Origin: a candidate division BRC1 bacterium HGW-BRC1-1
GTDB taxonomy: Bacteria > Sumerlaeota > Sumerlaeia > Sumerlaeales > Sumerlaeaceae
Direction: 5' to 3'
DNA length: 64,000 nt
Assembly (NCBI GenBank): GCA_002842095.1
Contig: PHCB01000011.1
Location: forward strand, 1-64,000
Position 1 is the first letter of the stretch. Each line of letters starts with the position of its first letter. A program made the translations under genes and the position numbers. This document shows, piece after piece, positions 36,616-46,153 of this stretch. The notes below the pieces were generated by a model that saw only the letters and a program-made list of their open reading frames with translations, was not told where the DNA came from and made no database searches.

Positions 36616-38712
36616 TTATCGGGGTGAAACAGGCTCAATGGGTATTTCAAAAATGCGATTTCCCATGGATGAAATGAGCAGTTTGTCGCCCCAAGCCGCA
36701 GGTCCTGTGAAGATGAAGCCGGGTTGCAGAGCCACACTCCAGGCAACTTTTTGGGAGGGTATATCGATGCAATACACGTTCCCGCCAACCGACCCGATGT
36801 ACAATTTATCTCCACGAATGAGAGGTGCTGAGTCGAACAAGGCGTCTGTCTTCTCGGGGCGCACATCCACGTCGAAACTTTTCTCGCCGGTCACCATGTT
36901 ATAGCCAACCACGTGACCGTTGATCGAGCCGAGGTAGGCCATATCACCAACCAGCACGGCCGACGAATAGCTGGGACCCAATTCATCCTTGGCAGGCTTG
37001 TACATCCAGAGATGACTGCCATTGCGCGCATCCAGGCAACGGACGCTGTAGTCGTGGGTCACCATGAGGACACGACCATCTTTTACTGCCGGGTTGCAGG
37101 TGGCGGATGAGAGGCCAACCGAGCGCGATGCGGGCACTTTCCACACCAGTTCCCCCGACTTGGCATCGACGCAATAAAACCAGTTGTCCCACGCGCCGAA
37201 GTATAACTTCCCATTTTCCAAGGCAGGGGTCATCTTGATATGTTTCTGAGCGGCGAACTTCCACAGGATGTCGCCGGTGTCAGCGGACATGGCATACATG
37301 TGAAAGTCGCCACTGCCGATATACACTCGCCCATCGGCCACCAGGGGGGACGCAAGAATAGCGTTGTCCGTCCCGGTTTTCCAGATTTCTTTGCCCGTCT
37401 CGGCGTCAAAGCAGTACACATTGCCATCCAGCGCAGCGGTATAAACGCGACCGTCTACAACCACGGGTGTGCTCAGTGTTTCCCGCGTCAGGTCCGCATT
37501 CCATTTGATGTCACCGGTTTTCAGATCGATAGCGCGGAACAGGCCGTCGTTCGCTCCCACGTACATCACGTCACCGTTGACAGTCGGATTCGCCTGTCCA
37601 CCCGAACCCAATGCCCATTCACGGGTGATTGTTGAAATTGGATCGAAAAGTGATGAGGAGTCTGCTGTAACCGCGCTGGTGTCGAACAAACATGCACGAA
37701 GATGCTTGAGGCCATCACCCGTTTCGGCAGTCACCACAATTTCATGGCGTCCGACCGGCAGCTTTTTCACATCCACCTCAAACCGTCCAGTCTCCAGCGA
37801 AGTTGCCGTGCCAGTCACTAGATCATCGATCTTGTACGAGGCCGATTTAAACTCATATCCGCTTGCAGGCTTCAGTTCGAAGACGCCAGCACTCGCTTGC
37901 TTTAAGTCGCCCGGCGCCGAGTCCGTAGCCCGCGTCATGGGGATAGGGTCTTCACTCTCGACTTCACTCTTGCCGAACCGGTGAATCTCGCCGTTGATGG
38001 CATCGGGGGAAACTTTCCAAACCCGGTAACCAGCATTCGCTCCGAAAGTGGAGCCGCCCATGGCATAGCTGGTTCCATTGTAGGCGTAACGAACGTAACT
38101 GTGACCGTGTCCGTCCAAAACCAGTGGGACGTTGTACTTCCGGATCAACTCCGCGAACTCCAGGTCGTTGTCGAAAAACCGACTGGAATGAAATGGCGGG
38201 TGGTGGAAGGAGATGATTGCCGGGGCGCCTTCAGGAAGCGAACTTAGATCTGCTTCCAGTTTCTTCATCTGAGCTCCGTCGAAATGGGCGTACTGTTCCA
38301 CCAACATCGAAACGTCCATCGAGATGAAGCGAATGCCGTTATTGTCCCACTTCTCATAGCTCGGACCCACGATCTTTTTAAACATTTCCTTGCCGCTCTC
38401 ACTCCAGCGGCCGTCGTGGTTGCCTGGCACCGAATATACTTTTTTCTTCGTGGCCTTGAGAGCTTCCACATAACTCGTCAACTCGTCACCCGAACCGAGG
38501 TCGGTCACGTCACCGGTAATAATTATGAATTCGGCTTCTGGAACGGCCTTGTCGATTTCCTTGAGACCCTTCCTCAGTGCCTCTTCGTTATTGCCGGAAC
38601 CCACGTGCACATCGGAAATATGGACGAAAGTGAAAGGCGTCACTTCTGCGGAGGCCAATCCCGCCGAAAGCATGAAGCAGATGCCTGCGAAAGCTCCAAA
38701 AAGTTTTCTCAT
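36616..38712 (-). CDS. Secreted metallophosphoesterase fused to PQQ-like beta-propeller
   Basis: This 698-residue exported protein (signal peptide ending near ASA-EV) has two parts. Residues 25 to about 240 are a calcineurin-like phosphoesterase: D34-x-H36 in HISDVH, GDVTD (Asp68), GNHD (98-100), FHHPP and DGHGHS, so all five metal-ligand blocks are present. After a beta-rich linker domain, residues of about 375-690 form a PQQ-like propeller with seven clear blade repeats, each ending in a DxxTGxxxWK-type turn, and a partial closing strand. No PQQ cofactor residues are evident, so the propeller is probably a binding platform. It probably acts in the periplasm. Confidence 0.87.
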   Translation of the reverse strand: MRKLFGAFAGICFMLSAGLASAEVTPFTFVHISDVHVGSGNNEEALRKGLKEIDKAVPEAEFIIITGDVTDLGSGDELTSYVEALKATKKKVYSVPGNHDGRWSESGKEMFKKIVGPSYEKWDNNGIRFISMDVSMLVEQYAHFDGAQMKKLEADLSSLPEGAPAIISFHHPPFHSSRFFDNDLEFAELIRKYNVPLVLDGHGHSYVRYAYNGTSYAMGGSTFGANAGYRVWKVSPDAINGEIHRFGKSEVESEDPIPMTRATDSAPGDLKQASAGVFELKPASGYEFKSASYKIDDLVTGTATSLETGRFEVDVKKLPVGRHEIVVTAETGDGLKHLRACLFDTSAVTADSSSLFDPISTITREWALGSGGQANPTVNGDVMYVGANDGLFRAIDLKTGDIKWNADLTRETLSTPVVVDGRVYTAALDGNVYCFDAETGKEIWKTGTDNAILASPLVADGRVYIGSGDFHMYAMSADTGDILWKFAAQKHIKMTPALENGKLYFGAWDNWFYCVDAKSGELVWKVPASRSVGLSSATCNPAVKDGRVLMVTHDYSVRCLDARNGSHLWMYKPAKDELGPSYSSAVLVGDMAYLGSINGHVVGYNMVTGEKSFDVDVRPEKTDALFDSAPLIRGDKLYIGSVGGNVYCIDIPSQKVAWSVALQPGFIFTGPAAWGDKLLISSMGNRIFEIPIEPVSPR

Positions 38713-38797
38713 TCTGAGTCACTCCTCCAATTATTAAAGGCAGGATGCCGTTTGAATCGGGTGGCATTCTTTCCGGGTTATACGGGTGAAACTGTTT

Positions 38798-40312
38798 TCA
38801 ATCAGGCCATGCGACCACAGGTTGTCTGGCGGCGGCAAGCTCATCCATGCGACTCACGGGAGTTGTTTGAGGTGCCGCAGTCACCTCGGTAGCATCGGTC
38901 GCAGCCAGACGCGCGATCTCAATCATGGCAGCGGCAAACAGATCCAACATCTCCCTGTTTTCCGTCTCTGTAGGTTCTATCATTAAAGCCTCTGGAACAA
39001 TCAGGGGGAAATATGTGGTCGGCGGATGGAATCCATAATCGAGTAACTTCTTCGCGATGTCTGTCGCCTTCACACCCTGCGACTTTTGCTTGGATGCATT
39101 GATCACAAATTCGTGCATGCAGCGCCGTCCGAAGGGAATGTCATAACGTCCGGCGAGCAGCGCCAGCAGGTAGTTAGCATTCAGCACGGCGTGATCACCC
39201 ACCTGCCGTAAACCATCGCCACCCAACTGGGTCACATAGGCATAAGACCGAATGACATTGTTTACGTTCCCCAGAAACGCCCGCACTTTTCCAATGGAGT
39301 GCGGCAGGTCCGTTTTCAGGCTATACTGGCCATCCTCGTGTACCACATGCGGGGAGGGCAAAAAGGGAGCGAGAAAATCCCTGACACAGATTGGTCCGCT
39401 GCCTGGTCCTCCCCCACCGTGGGGAACCGAGAAGGTCTTGTGCAGATTGATGTGCATGAGATCTGCACCGAAATCACCCGGACGGACTCGGCCCAGGATA
39501 GCGTTGAAGTTGGCACCATCCATATAGAGGAGCGCCCCGGCTCCATGAATGATTTTGGCAACCTCGCCAATGCGGTCCTCAAACAATCCGAGGGTGTTGG
39601 GATTTGTGATCATCACGCAGGCGGTGTCGGGACCAAGCTTCTCCTTCAGGGCCTCCAGACTCACCCGGCCACGGGAGTCGCTTTTCATCTCAACGGGTTC
39701 TAACCCGCAGCGAATGGCTGAGGCGGGGTTTGTGCCGTGAGCCGTGTCAGGAATGATGACCTTGTTTCTGTGGGATTCGCCACGCTGCTCGAAGTAAGCC
39801 TTCAGAACCAACAATGCGGTGAATTCGCCGTGAGCTCCAGCGGCGGGCTGAAGGCTCACACCGGGCAAGCCGGTCAGTTCTCCCAGCGCATGCGCCAGAT
39901 CATGGTATGCCTGGAGGATACCCTGAATCGTCGACTCCGGTTGTTCGGGGTGGGTTTGGACAAAGCCCGGTAGCGAGGCGACGTCTTCGTTAATCTTCGG
40001 ATTGTATTTCATGGTGCAGGAACCCAGTGGATAAAAAACCGTGTCGACCCCGAGGGTCCGCATGGACAAGTGCGTGAAGTGGCGCACCACAGAGAATTCG
40101 CTCACCTCGGGCAGCGCCGGTGCGTTGGCCCTCAGCGCCTGCGAAGGAATGGCTGTCTTCACGGCTTCATCGGTGTCGGGCGATTCTGCTGCCAACGAAA
40201 ATCCCCGACGGCCGGGAACGCTCTTTTCGAAAATGGTGGCCGTATCCACCCGTGGCTGCACACGCGGATTATCGTCATCAAAGAGGGGGCTAATTTGGAT
40301 ATTTTTGTTCAT
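38798..40312 (-). CDS. gcvPB: Glycine dehydrogenase (decarboxylating) subunit 2
   Basis: This is the PLP-bearing half of the split P-protein of the glycine cleavage system; it decarboxylates glycine and passes the aminomethyl group to GcvH. The 504-residue protein has the PLP lysine Lys292 in NLHKTFSVPHGGGGPG, DTAHGTNPASA near 189, and the MDGANFNAI block. GcvPB is the last of four gcv genes, 45 bases after gcvPA. Confidence 0.96.
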   Translation of the reverse strand: MNKNIQISPLFDDDNPRVQPRVDTATIFEKSVPGRRGFSLAAESPDTDEAVKTAIPSQALRANAPALPEVSEFSVVRHFTHLSMRTLGVDTVFYPLGSCTMKYNPKINEDVASLPGFVQTHPEQPESTIQGILQAYHDLAHALGELTGLPGVSLQPAAGAHGEFTALLVLKAYFEQRGESHRNKVIIPDTAHGTNPASAIRCGLEPVEMKSDSRGRVSLEALKEKLGPDTACVMITNPNTLGLFEDRIGEVAKIIHGAGALLYMDGANFNAILGRVRPGDFGADLMHINLHKTFSVPHGGGGPGSGPICVRDFLAPFLPSPHVVHEDGQYSLKTDLPHSIGKVRAFLGNVNNVIRSYAYVTQLGGDGLRQVGDHAVLNANYLLALLAGRYDIPFGRRCMHEFVINASKQKSQGVKATDIAKKLLDYGFHPPTTYFPLIVPEALMIEPTETENREMLDLFAAAMIEIARLAATDATEVTAAPQTTPVSRMDELAAARQPVVAWPD

Positions 40313-40357
40313 GAACAGTCAGTTTGCTTTCCGGTGTCACAACCATAAGGCTTTGGG

Positions 40358-41710
40358 TTAAAGATGCGGGCGAAGGGCTTTGGCGAACGCTGTGATTTCC
40401 TCGTCAGTGCGTTGGTCCGTTGCGCAAACCAGCAGCATGTTTTCGAATTGCGGGCCGAGACGCTGGAGGGGAATCCCCGCAAGGAAGCCTTCTTCCAGCA
40501 GAGCATCGCGAACGGCAGATGCAGGGCCGGCTGTGCGCACGACGAACTCTTTGAAGACCGGCCCTTCAAAAGCAATGGCTTCAGGTTTGTGCGAATCGAT
40601 GGCGTTGCGCAATTTTTGCGTGTTACGAACACATGCGCGGGCCATTTGACGAAGCCCCTCGGGTCCCATCAGGGCCATGAAGATCGTGGCGCGCAGCGCA
40701 TTGTGTGCGTGGTTCGTGCAGATATTGCTGGTCGCACGGTCACGCCGGATATGCTGCTCGCGGGTTTGCAAGGTGAGCACAAACCCCCGGCGTCCCTCGC
40801 GGTCCTTGGCCAAACCCACGAGACGACCAGGCATACGACGAACAAAATCCTTGCGACACAGAAAGAGCCCCAGCGACTCGCCTCCAAGCCATTGACGCAA
40901 CCCCAAACCCTGTCCTTCGGCAACCGCGATGTCCGCATCGTACTCGCCGGGAGGAGCCAGCAACCCGAGTGAAATCGGATCGCACACGGCCACCAACAGA
41001 GCGTCTGCTTCATGAGTGATGCGCGAAATTTCGTGTGCTTGTTCGATGATGCCAAGATAGTTTGGTGTCTGCAGCACCACCGCCGCAGCCTCGCCGGCCC
41101 GGGCTGCCAGTGCCTCAAGGTCCAATCGACCGTCCTCACCAGCGGGAATCGTCACCAACTCGATCTCAAAATGTTTCATGTAAGTGTGAGCGAGAGCGGC
41201 ATAGTCCGGATGCAAGGTGGATGGCAGAAGAACCAGCCGTCGCTCGGGGCGCACTTGAAGCGCCATGAACAAAGCTTCGCCCAAGGCCGAGGCGCCATCG
41301 TACAGCGAGGCGTTGGAAACATCCATAGCGAACAGACGCGTTGCCATGGTCTGAAATTCAAAGAAGGCCTGAAGCGTTCCCTGGCTCGCTTCGGGCTGAT
41401 AGGGTGTGTATGCGGTTACAAACTCAGACCGGTTGGCCAATGCCCCGACGGCAGAAGGGATGAAATGGTCGTAGATCCCTCCGCCAAGAAAGGAAACAGC
41501 CTGTTGGGTGGAAGTGTTTCGAGCCGCCAACCGCGAGGTCCAGTTCATCAACTGCGACTCGCTCATGGCAGGCGGCAGATTGAAAGGCCCTTCAAACTCA
41601 AACTCGGCCGGAACCTGCTCCGCAAAGAGGGCATCGATGGAATCCACACCCACTTTTTCCAGCATTTCCTTTAATTGAACGGGGGTGGTTTGGATATACG
41701 GATTCGTCAA
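40358..41710 (-). CDS. gcvPA: Glycine dehydrogenase (decarboxylating) subunit 1
   Basis: This is the non-PLP-lysine half of the split P-protein, 450 residues. It carries the characteristic FLGGGIYDHFIPSAVGALANRSEF and YTPYQPEASQGTLQAFFEFQT blocks, and pairs with GcvPB as an alpha2beta2 complex. Its ATG overlaps the gcvH stop (ATGA), indicating coupled translation. Confidence 0.96.
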   Translation of the reverse strand: MTNPYIQTTPVQLKEMLEKVGVDSIDALFAEQVPAEFEFEGPFNLPPAMSESQLMNWTSRLAARNTSTQQAVSFLGGGIYDHFIPSAVGALANRSEFVTAYTPYQPEASQGTLQAFFEFQTMATRLFAMDVSNASLYDGASALGEALFMALQVRPERRLVLLPSTLHPDYAALAHTYMKHFEIELVTIPAGEDGRLDLEALAARAGEAAAVVLQTPNYLGIIEQAHEISRITHEADALLVAVCDPISLGLLAPPGEYDADIAVAEGQGLGLRQWLGGESLGLFLCRKDFVRRMPGRLVGLAKDREGRRGFVLTLQTREQHIRRDRATSNICTNHAHNALRATIFMALMGPEGLRQMARACVRNTQKLRNAIDSHKPEAIAFEGPVFKEFVVRTAGPASAVRDALLEEGFLAGIPLQRLGPQFENMLLVCATDQRTDEEITAFAKALRPHL

Positions 41711-42102
41711 TGCGCCTCACCTGATTCGATAAGTTTTGTATATTCCTCTGAGGAAAGCAGCGCGTCCCACTCCCCCGCCGCAGACGGAGCAATTTTTACC
41801 AGCCAACCTTCAGCGAACGGATCCTGAGCCACAACCATGGGATCGTTCACCGCGACATCGTTCACGGCGATAATCTTACCCGACAACGGTGCGTACAAAT
41901 CCGACGCCGCCTTCACCGCTTCGATGACTCCAAAGGTTTCACCGGCCTTCACTTGCTGACCGACCGAGGGCAATTCCAGATAAACGATCTCGTGGTTGAG
42001 CTGTTCGATCGCGAATTCAGACACGCCGAACACCACGTCGTCTCGGTCTTTGCGCGCCCATTCGTGACTCTTCAGAAACTTCACATCCACCGGTGCCGCC
42101 AT
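41707..42102 (-). CDS. gcvH: Glycine cleavage system H protein
   Basis: This is the lipoyl carrier of the glycine cleavage system, 131 residues. The lipoylated lysine is Lys64 in GVIEAVKAASDLYAP; the HEWA segment near the start and the GWLVKI segment near the end match the family. It sits one base after gcvT and overlaps gcvPA. Confidence 0.97.
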   Translation of the reverse strand: MAAPVDVKFLKSHEWARKDRDDVVFGVSEFAIEQLNHEIVYLELPSVGQQVKAGETFGVIEAVKAASDLYAPLSGKIIAVNDVAVNDPMVVAQDPFAEGWLVKIAPSAAGEWDALLSSEEYTKLIESGEAH

Positions 42103-42103
42103 C

Positions 42104-43213
42104 TCAATCGCTCCTCTTATAGAAAGGTCTTTTCACCACAACCGCGGGATGCCTGCGTCCGCGAATTTCAAATTCCAGATGGGTGCCGAGGCGTGCCCAA
42201 TCACGGGCGACGTATGCCATGGCGATGTTCTTCTGAAGGCAGGGCGACATGGCACCGCTGGTAACAACCCCCACAGGGTCCTCCACGTCAGGCGCGCATA
42301 CGGCATAATCCTGTCGGGGGACGGGGCCGCGCTGGGTCATTTCCAAACAAACCAAACGCTGCTCGGCCCCGCCGCTGTCGCGAAGAGCAAGTAGAGCGTC
42401 GCGCCCCACAAAAGCCGGCTTATCAAAATTAATGAACTTCTTTAGGCCGGCCTCGATGGGTGTGGTTTCCTCATTCAGCTCGTGGCCGTACAAAGGCATG
42501 GAAGCTTCGAGACGCAACGTGTCGCGGGCACCCAGCCCCACCGCTCCGCCACCCAACGGGGCGCTGGCTGCGATCAATTTTTCCCACAGTCGTGAAACCT
42601 CGCCCCATGGAAGATAGATCTCATAACCCAATTCTCCCGTATAACCGGTGGATGACACGATGGCCGGTGCCCCGGCAAACTTGAGTGTGACGTGATGGTA
42701 ATAAGAGAGCTTGGTCGCGCAGCCCAATCCAACGGAATGCATCACCTCGTCCGAGGCCGGCCCCTGCACGGCCACCATTCCCCACTTGGTGGAGTAATCC
42801 TCCACCTCCACCTTGGGATTACCGCGAGCGGCTTTCTCCATGATTTCCATGTCTCTGTCATGGTTGCCCGCATTCACAACGACCAGGTGCTCATCGGTCC
42901 CCACATAGATCGTGATGTCGTCCATCGTCCGGCCTTCCTCGTTGAGGAGGAAAGAATACAAAACCTGGCCGAGACGACCATCGTCTAAAAAAGCCGGAGT
43001 TAGTTTATTGAGATAATCGAGAGCGCCGGAGCCACGAACCATCACGCGGCCCATGTGACAGAGGTCGAAGATGCCGACCGAATTTCGGGTTTCCAAATGC
43101 TCCTCGGTCATGCCTTTCATCAACAGAGGCATATGCCATCCGTTGAAGTCGGTCATGGTTGCACCGGCGTCCACATGCCACGCGTGTAGCGGTGTCTGCT
43201 TTAACTCCGTCAT
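42104..43213 (-). CDS. gcvT: Aminomethyltransferase (glycine cleavage T protein)
   Basis: GcvT releases ammonia from the aminomethyl-lipoyl GcvH and transfers the carbon to tetrahydrofolate. The 369-residue protein shows FDLCHMGR near residue 50, [17 protein letters not shown], and [19 protein letters not shown], all standard. It is the first gene of the gcv operon and is divergent from glpK. Confidence 0.96.
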   Translation of the reverse strand: MTELKQTPLHAWHVDAGATMTDFNGWHMPLLMKGMTEEHLETRNSVGIFDLCHMGRVMVRGSGALDYLNKLTPAFLDDGRLGQVLYSFLLNEEGRTMDDITIYVGTDEHLVVVNAGNHDRDMEIMEKAARGNPKVEVEDYSTKWGMVAVQGPASDEVMHSVGLGCATKLSYYHHVTLKFAGAPAIVSSTGYTGELGYEIYLPWGEVSRLWEKLIAASAPLGGGAVGLGARDTLRLEASMPLYGHELNEETTPIEAGLKKFINFDKPAFVGRDALLALRDSGGAEQRLVCLEMTQRGPVPRQDYAVCAPDVEDPVGVVTSGAMSPCLQKNIAMAYVARDWARLGTHLEFEIRGRRHPAVVVKRPFYKRSD

Positions 43214-43241
43214 AGCCGTTTATGCCCTTTCGCCGCGTCGA

Positions 43242-43270
43242 ATTCCGAATGTAAGCCCAAGGCTTGTCAA
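43242..43270 (-). promoter_or_regulatory. Candidate promoter for gcvT operon
   Basis: On the minus strand, TTGACA (43265-43270) is followed after 17 bases by CGGAAT (43242-43247), a weak -10. The start codon lies about 30 bases on. Found by eye; the -10 match is poor. Confidence 0.28.
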
Positions 43271-43336
43271 ACGACAAATCAAAACCGACACTGCGCCTGC
43301 TTGACACGCATCAGATGGTTGGTCATGGGTCAAAAT

Positions 43337-44830
43337 ATGTCCAAATACATTCTTGCTCTCGATCAAGGAACCACCAGTTCGCGCGCGATTCTATTCGACC
43401 GGGCTGCACATCCGCTGGCAATGGCTCAGAAAGAAATCACCCAGATATTTCCGCAACCGGGTTGGGTTGAACACGACCCACGAGAAATCTGGTCCTCACA
43501 GATTGGCGTGGTAGCTGAAGTATTAAGTCACGCTGCGATTTCTCCCAAAGATGTTGCTACCATCGGGATAACAAATCAGCGCGAAACCGTAATCCTTTGG
43601 GATCGCGAATCTGGGGATCCCGTTTCCAACGCCATCGTCTGGCAAGACCGACGCACCGCCGAGGCAATGGAAAAGCTGAAGCAGGATGGTTTGGAACCGC
43701 TGTTGAGAGAAAAAACGGGTCTTGTGGCGGATGCGTATTTCTCCGCCAGCAAAATCCAATGGCTGCTCGACAATGTGCCCGGTGCCCGCAACCGCGCCTC
43801 CGCCGGCAAGCTGGCCTTCGGCACTGTGGATTCATGGCTGCTGTACAAACTCACCGGAGGTCAGACCCACGCCACCGATGTGTCCAACGCTTCACGCACC
43901 CTGCTTTACAACATTCACACCTGTGATTGGGACGAGGAACTGCTAAATCTTTTCAACATACCTCGCGAGATATTGCCAGAGGGCAGGCCATCAAGCGGGT
44001 TGTTCGCCGAGACGAGTTCGGACATTGGCTTCGCAGGAATCCCGGTAGCGGGAATCGCGGGAGACCAACAGTCGGCACTATTCGGACAACTTTGCACGAA
44101 ACCGGGTCTCATGAAAAACACCTATGGAACGGGTTGTTTTCTATTGATGAACACCGGACAACAGCCTGCCGTGTCCACCAACGGTCTGCTTTCCACCATC
44201 GGATATATGCGCGATGGCGTCGTGGATTATGCTCTCGAAGGCAGCGTGTTCATTGGAGGGGCCGTCGTTCAATGGCTTCGTGATGGACTCCAACTCATCC
44301 GCACGGCATCCGAAGTGGAGGCCCTTGCTGCCACGGTGAAGGATAACGGCGGAGTATATCTTGTCCCGGCGTTCTCAGGACTGGGAGCCCCCCACTGGAA
44401 CCAGTATGCACGCGGCACCATCGTGGGAATAACCCGTGGCACAACCGCCGGACATTTCGCGCGGGCAGCTCTGGAAGCGATCGCCTTTCAGGTGGCTGAT
44501 CTGGCCCAGGCGATGAACGCCGACACTCGAATTAACATGACCGAATTGCGCGTGGATGGCGGTGCGGCGGCTAATAACGTACTCATGCAACTCCAGGCTG
44601 ACATCCTTCAGGTGCCCATCGTGCGGCCACGGAACCTCGAAACGACCGCATTAGGTGCAGCATTTCTGGCAGGACTGGCAGTCGGCTTCTGGAAAGACCT
44701 CGATGAGTTGGCGAATCTCTGGGAGAAGGACCGTTCGTTCGAACCCCAAATGCCCGAAGCGCAGGCCGCTGAACTTCGCGCAAATTGGTCACGCGCAGTT
44801 CAACGATCCTGCGACTGGGAGACAGATTAA
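43337..44830 (+). CDS. glpK: Glycerol kinase
   Basis: GlpK phosphorylates glycerol to glycerol-3-phosphate with ATP. The 497-residue protein opens with [18 protein letters not shown] and shows QDRRTA, the [14 protein letters not shown] block, [13 protein letters not shown], and the C-terminal [20 protein letters not shown] motif. I chose ATG 43337; the frame open from TTG 43301 adds unlikely residues. It is solitary: no glpF or glpD lies beside it. It converges with the aminotransferase gene. Confidence 0.96.
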   Translation: MSKYILALDQGTTSSRAILFDRAAHPLAMAQKEITQIFPQPGWVEHDPREIWSSQIGVVAEVLSHAAISPKDVATIGITNQRETVILWDRESGDPVSNAIVWQDRRTAEAMEKLKQDGLEPLLREKTGLVADAYFSASKIQWLLDNVPGARNRASAGKLAFGTVDSWLLYKLTGGQTHATDVSNASRTLLYNIHTCDWDEELLNLFNIPREILPEGRPSSGLFAETSSDIGFAGIPVAGIAGDQQSALFGQLCTKPGLMKNTYGTGCFLLMNTGQQPAVSTNGLLSTIGYMRDGVVDYALEGSVFIGGAVVQWLRDGLQLIRTASEVEALAATVKDNGGVYLVPAFSGLGAPHWNQYARGTIVGITRGTTAGHFARAALEAIAFQVADLAQAMNADTRINMTELRVDGGAAANNVLMQLQADILQVPIVRPRNLETTALGAAFLAGLAVGFWKDLDELANLWEKDRSFEPQMPEAQAAELRANWSRAVQRSCDWETD

Positions 44831-44840
44831 CTAAGGCAGA

Positions 44841-46046
44841 TTATCGAACCACTTCCGAAATTGCGTCGCAGATATAATCGAGATTATTCTCGTTCAAAGC
44901 TGCCACGCAGATGCGGCCGCTGTTTACAATGTAAAGGCTCTTCTCGGCCTTCAACTTGCGCACCATCTCAAGATCCAATCCCGAGAAAGAGAACATGCCG
45001 CATTGGCGTTCGATAAAGCTGAAGTCGCGTTCAACACCTTTCTCTTTCAGCCTGGCCACCATCAGTTTCCTCATGGCGAGAATACGATTGCGCATAGTGG
45101 ACAGCTCTTCCAGCCACTGGACGCGCAACTGCGCATCGCCAAGAACCAGGGCAACAACCTGTGCGCCATGGGAAGCCGGGCTGGAATAGTTGGTACGAAT
45201 CACGCGCTTCAACTGACTTTGCACACGCTTCGTCTCGTCGGCATCCGCGGTGACAATTGTCAATCCACCCACGCGCTCGCGATAGAGTGAGAAAGATTTC
45301 GAAAAAGAGTTTGCGATGATGCACTGCAAGCCGCTCTCGGCAAAGGCACGCACAGCAAAAGCATCGGATTCCGGATCGACCGCAAAGCCCTGATAGGCGA
45401 AATCGAGAAAAGGGATCAGTTTCCGTTCGCGACAAACCTCGACAACCTTCATCCACTGATCGTGAGAAAGATCAACGCCGGTCGGGTTGTGGCATGATGC
45501 GTGAAGCAGTATAATGGACTGCGATTCCAACCGCTTCAAAGCGCTCATCATTTCATCAAATTCGATCCCGTGAGTTTTGGGATCGTAATAAGGATACGTC
45601 TGAACTTCGAAGCCGGCGGCCTCAAAAATGGCGCGGTGATTTTCCCAACTGGGTGTGCTGATGTAAACTTTAGATTCGGAAAAAAACCTCTTCAGAAAGT
45701 CAGCCCCGATTTTCAACGCGCCGGTGCCTCCCAGTGCCTGTGCAGTGAGCGCACGGCCTGAAGCCATCACCTCGGAATTCTCCCCGAGCACCAGGCGCTG
45801 CACCAATTTATTGTATGCAGGAACCCCATCGATGGGAATGTAAGATTTGGTTTCTTCTTTCTGCTGCCAGCGGCGCTCGGCCTCGCGAACCACTTCAAGG
45901 ATGGGAACCTTGCCCGAGCCATCCTGATAAACCCCAACCCCGAGATTCACTTTTGCAGGATTAGTGTCGGCGTTGAAAGCCTCGGTAAGTCCGAGAATTG
46001 GATCAGCAGGAGCGAGCGCGATTTGCGAAAAAACAGAGGAGTTCAT
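44841..46046 (-). CDS. Aromatic/aspartate aminotransferase (AspC/TyrB type)
   Basis: This fold-type I PLP transaminase of the aspartate/tyrosine subgroup Ia is 401 residues. The PLP lysine is Lys250 in ANSFSKSFSLYRERVG; HASCHNPTG (182-190) and FSFSGLDLEMV near the C-terminus are family features. The full-length match to bacterial AspC/TyrB suggests use of aspartate and phenylalanine or tyrosine, which would fit with pheA elsewhere in the window. The last ten bases before it separate it from glpK. Confidence 0.92.
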   Translation of the reverse strand: MNSSVFSQIALAPADPILGLTEAFNADTNPAKVNLGVGVYQDGSGKVPILEVVREAERRWQQKEETKSYIPIDGVPAYNKLVQRLVLGENSEVMASGRALTAQALGGTGALKIGADFLKRFFSESKVYISTPSWENHRAIFEAAGFEVQTYPYYDPKTHGIEFDEMMSALKRLESQSIILLHASCHNPTGVDLSHDQWMKVVEVCRERKLIPFLDFAYQGFAVDPESDAFAVRAFAESGLQCIIANSFSKSFSLYRERVGGLTIVTADADETKRVQSQLKRVIRTNYSSPASHGAQVVALVLGDAQLRVQWLEELSTMRNRILAMRKLMVARLKEKGVERDFSFIERQCGMFSFSGLDLEMVRKLKAEKSLYIVNSGRICVAALNENNLDYICDAISEVVR

Positions 46047-46153
46047 GTTTCAGGTCACCTTGAGTTAGTATGCTTGGGTGATGACGGTGAAACGATGAAG
46101 GCAATCCTTCAACCCGAATCTTGAGCAGTTGCGATGGAATTATGGCGGGTGAT

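Noticed and set aside
43214-43336. Possible glycine riboswitch before gcvT
   Set aside because: The gap is about 120 bases and no aptamer core is evident; only a weak promoter candidate is seen.
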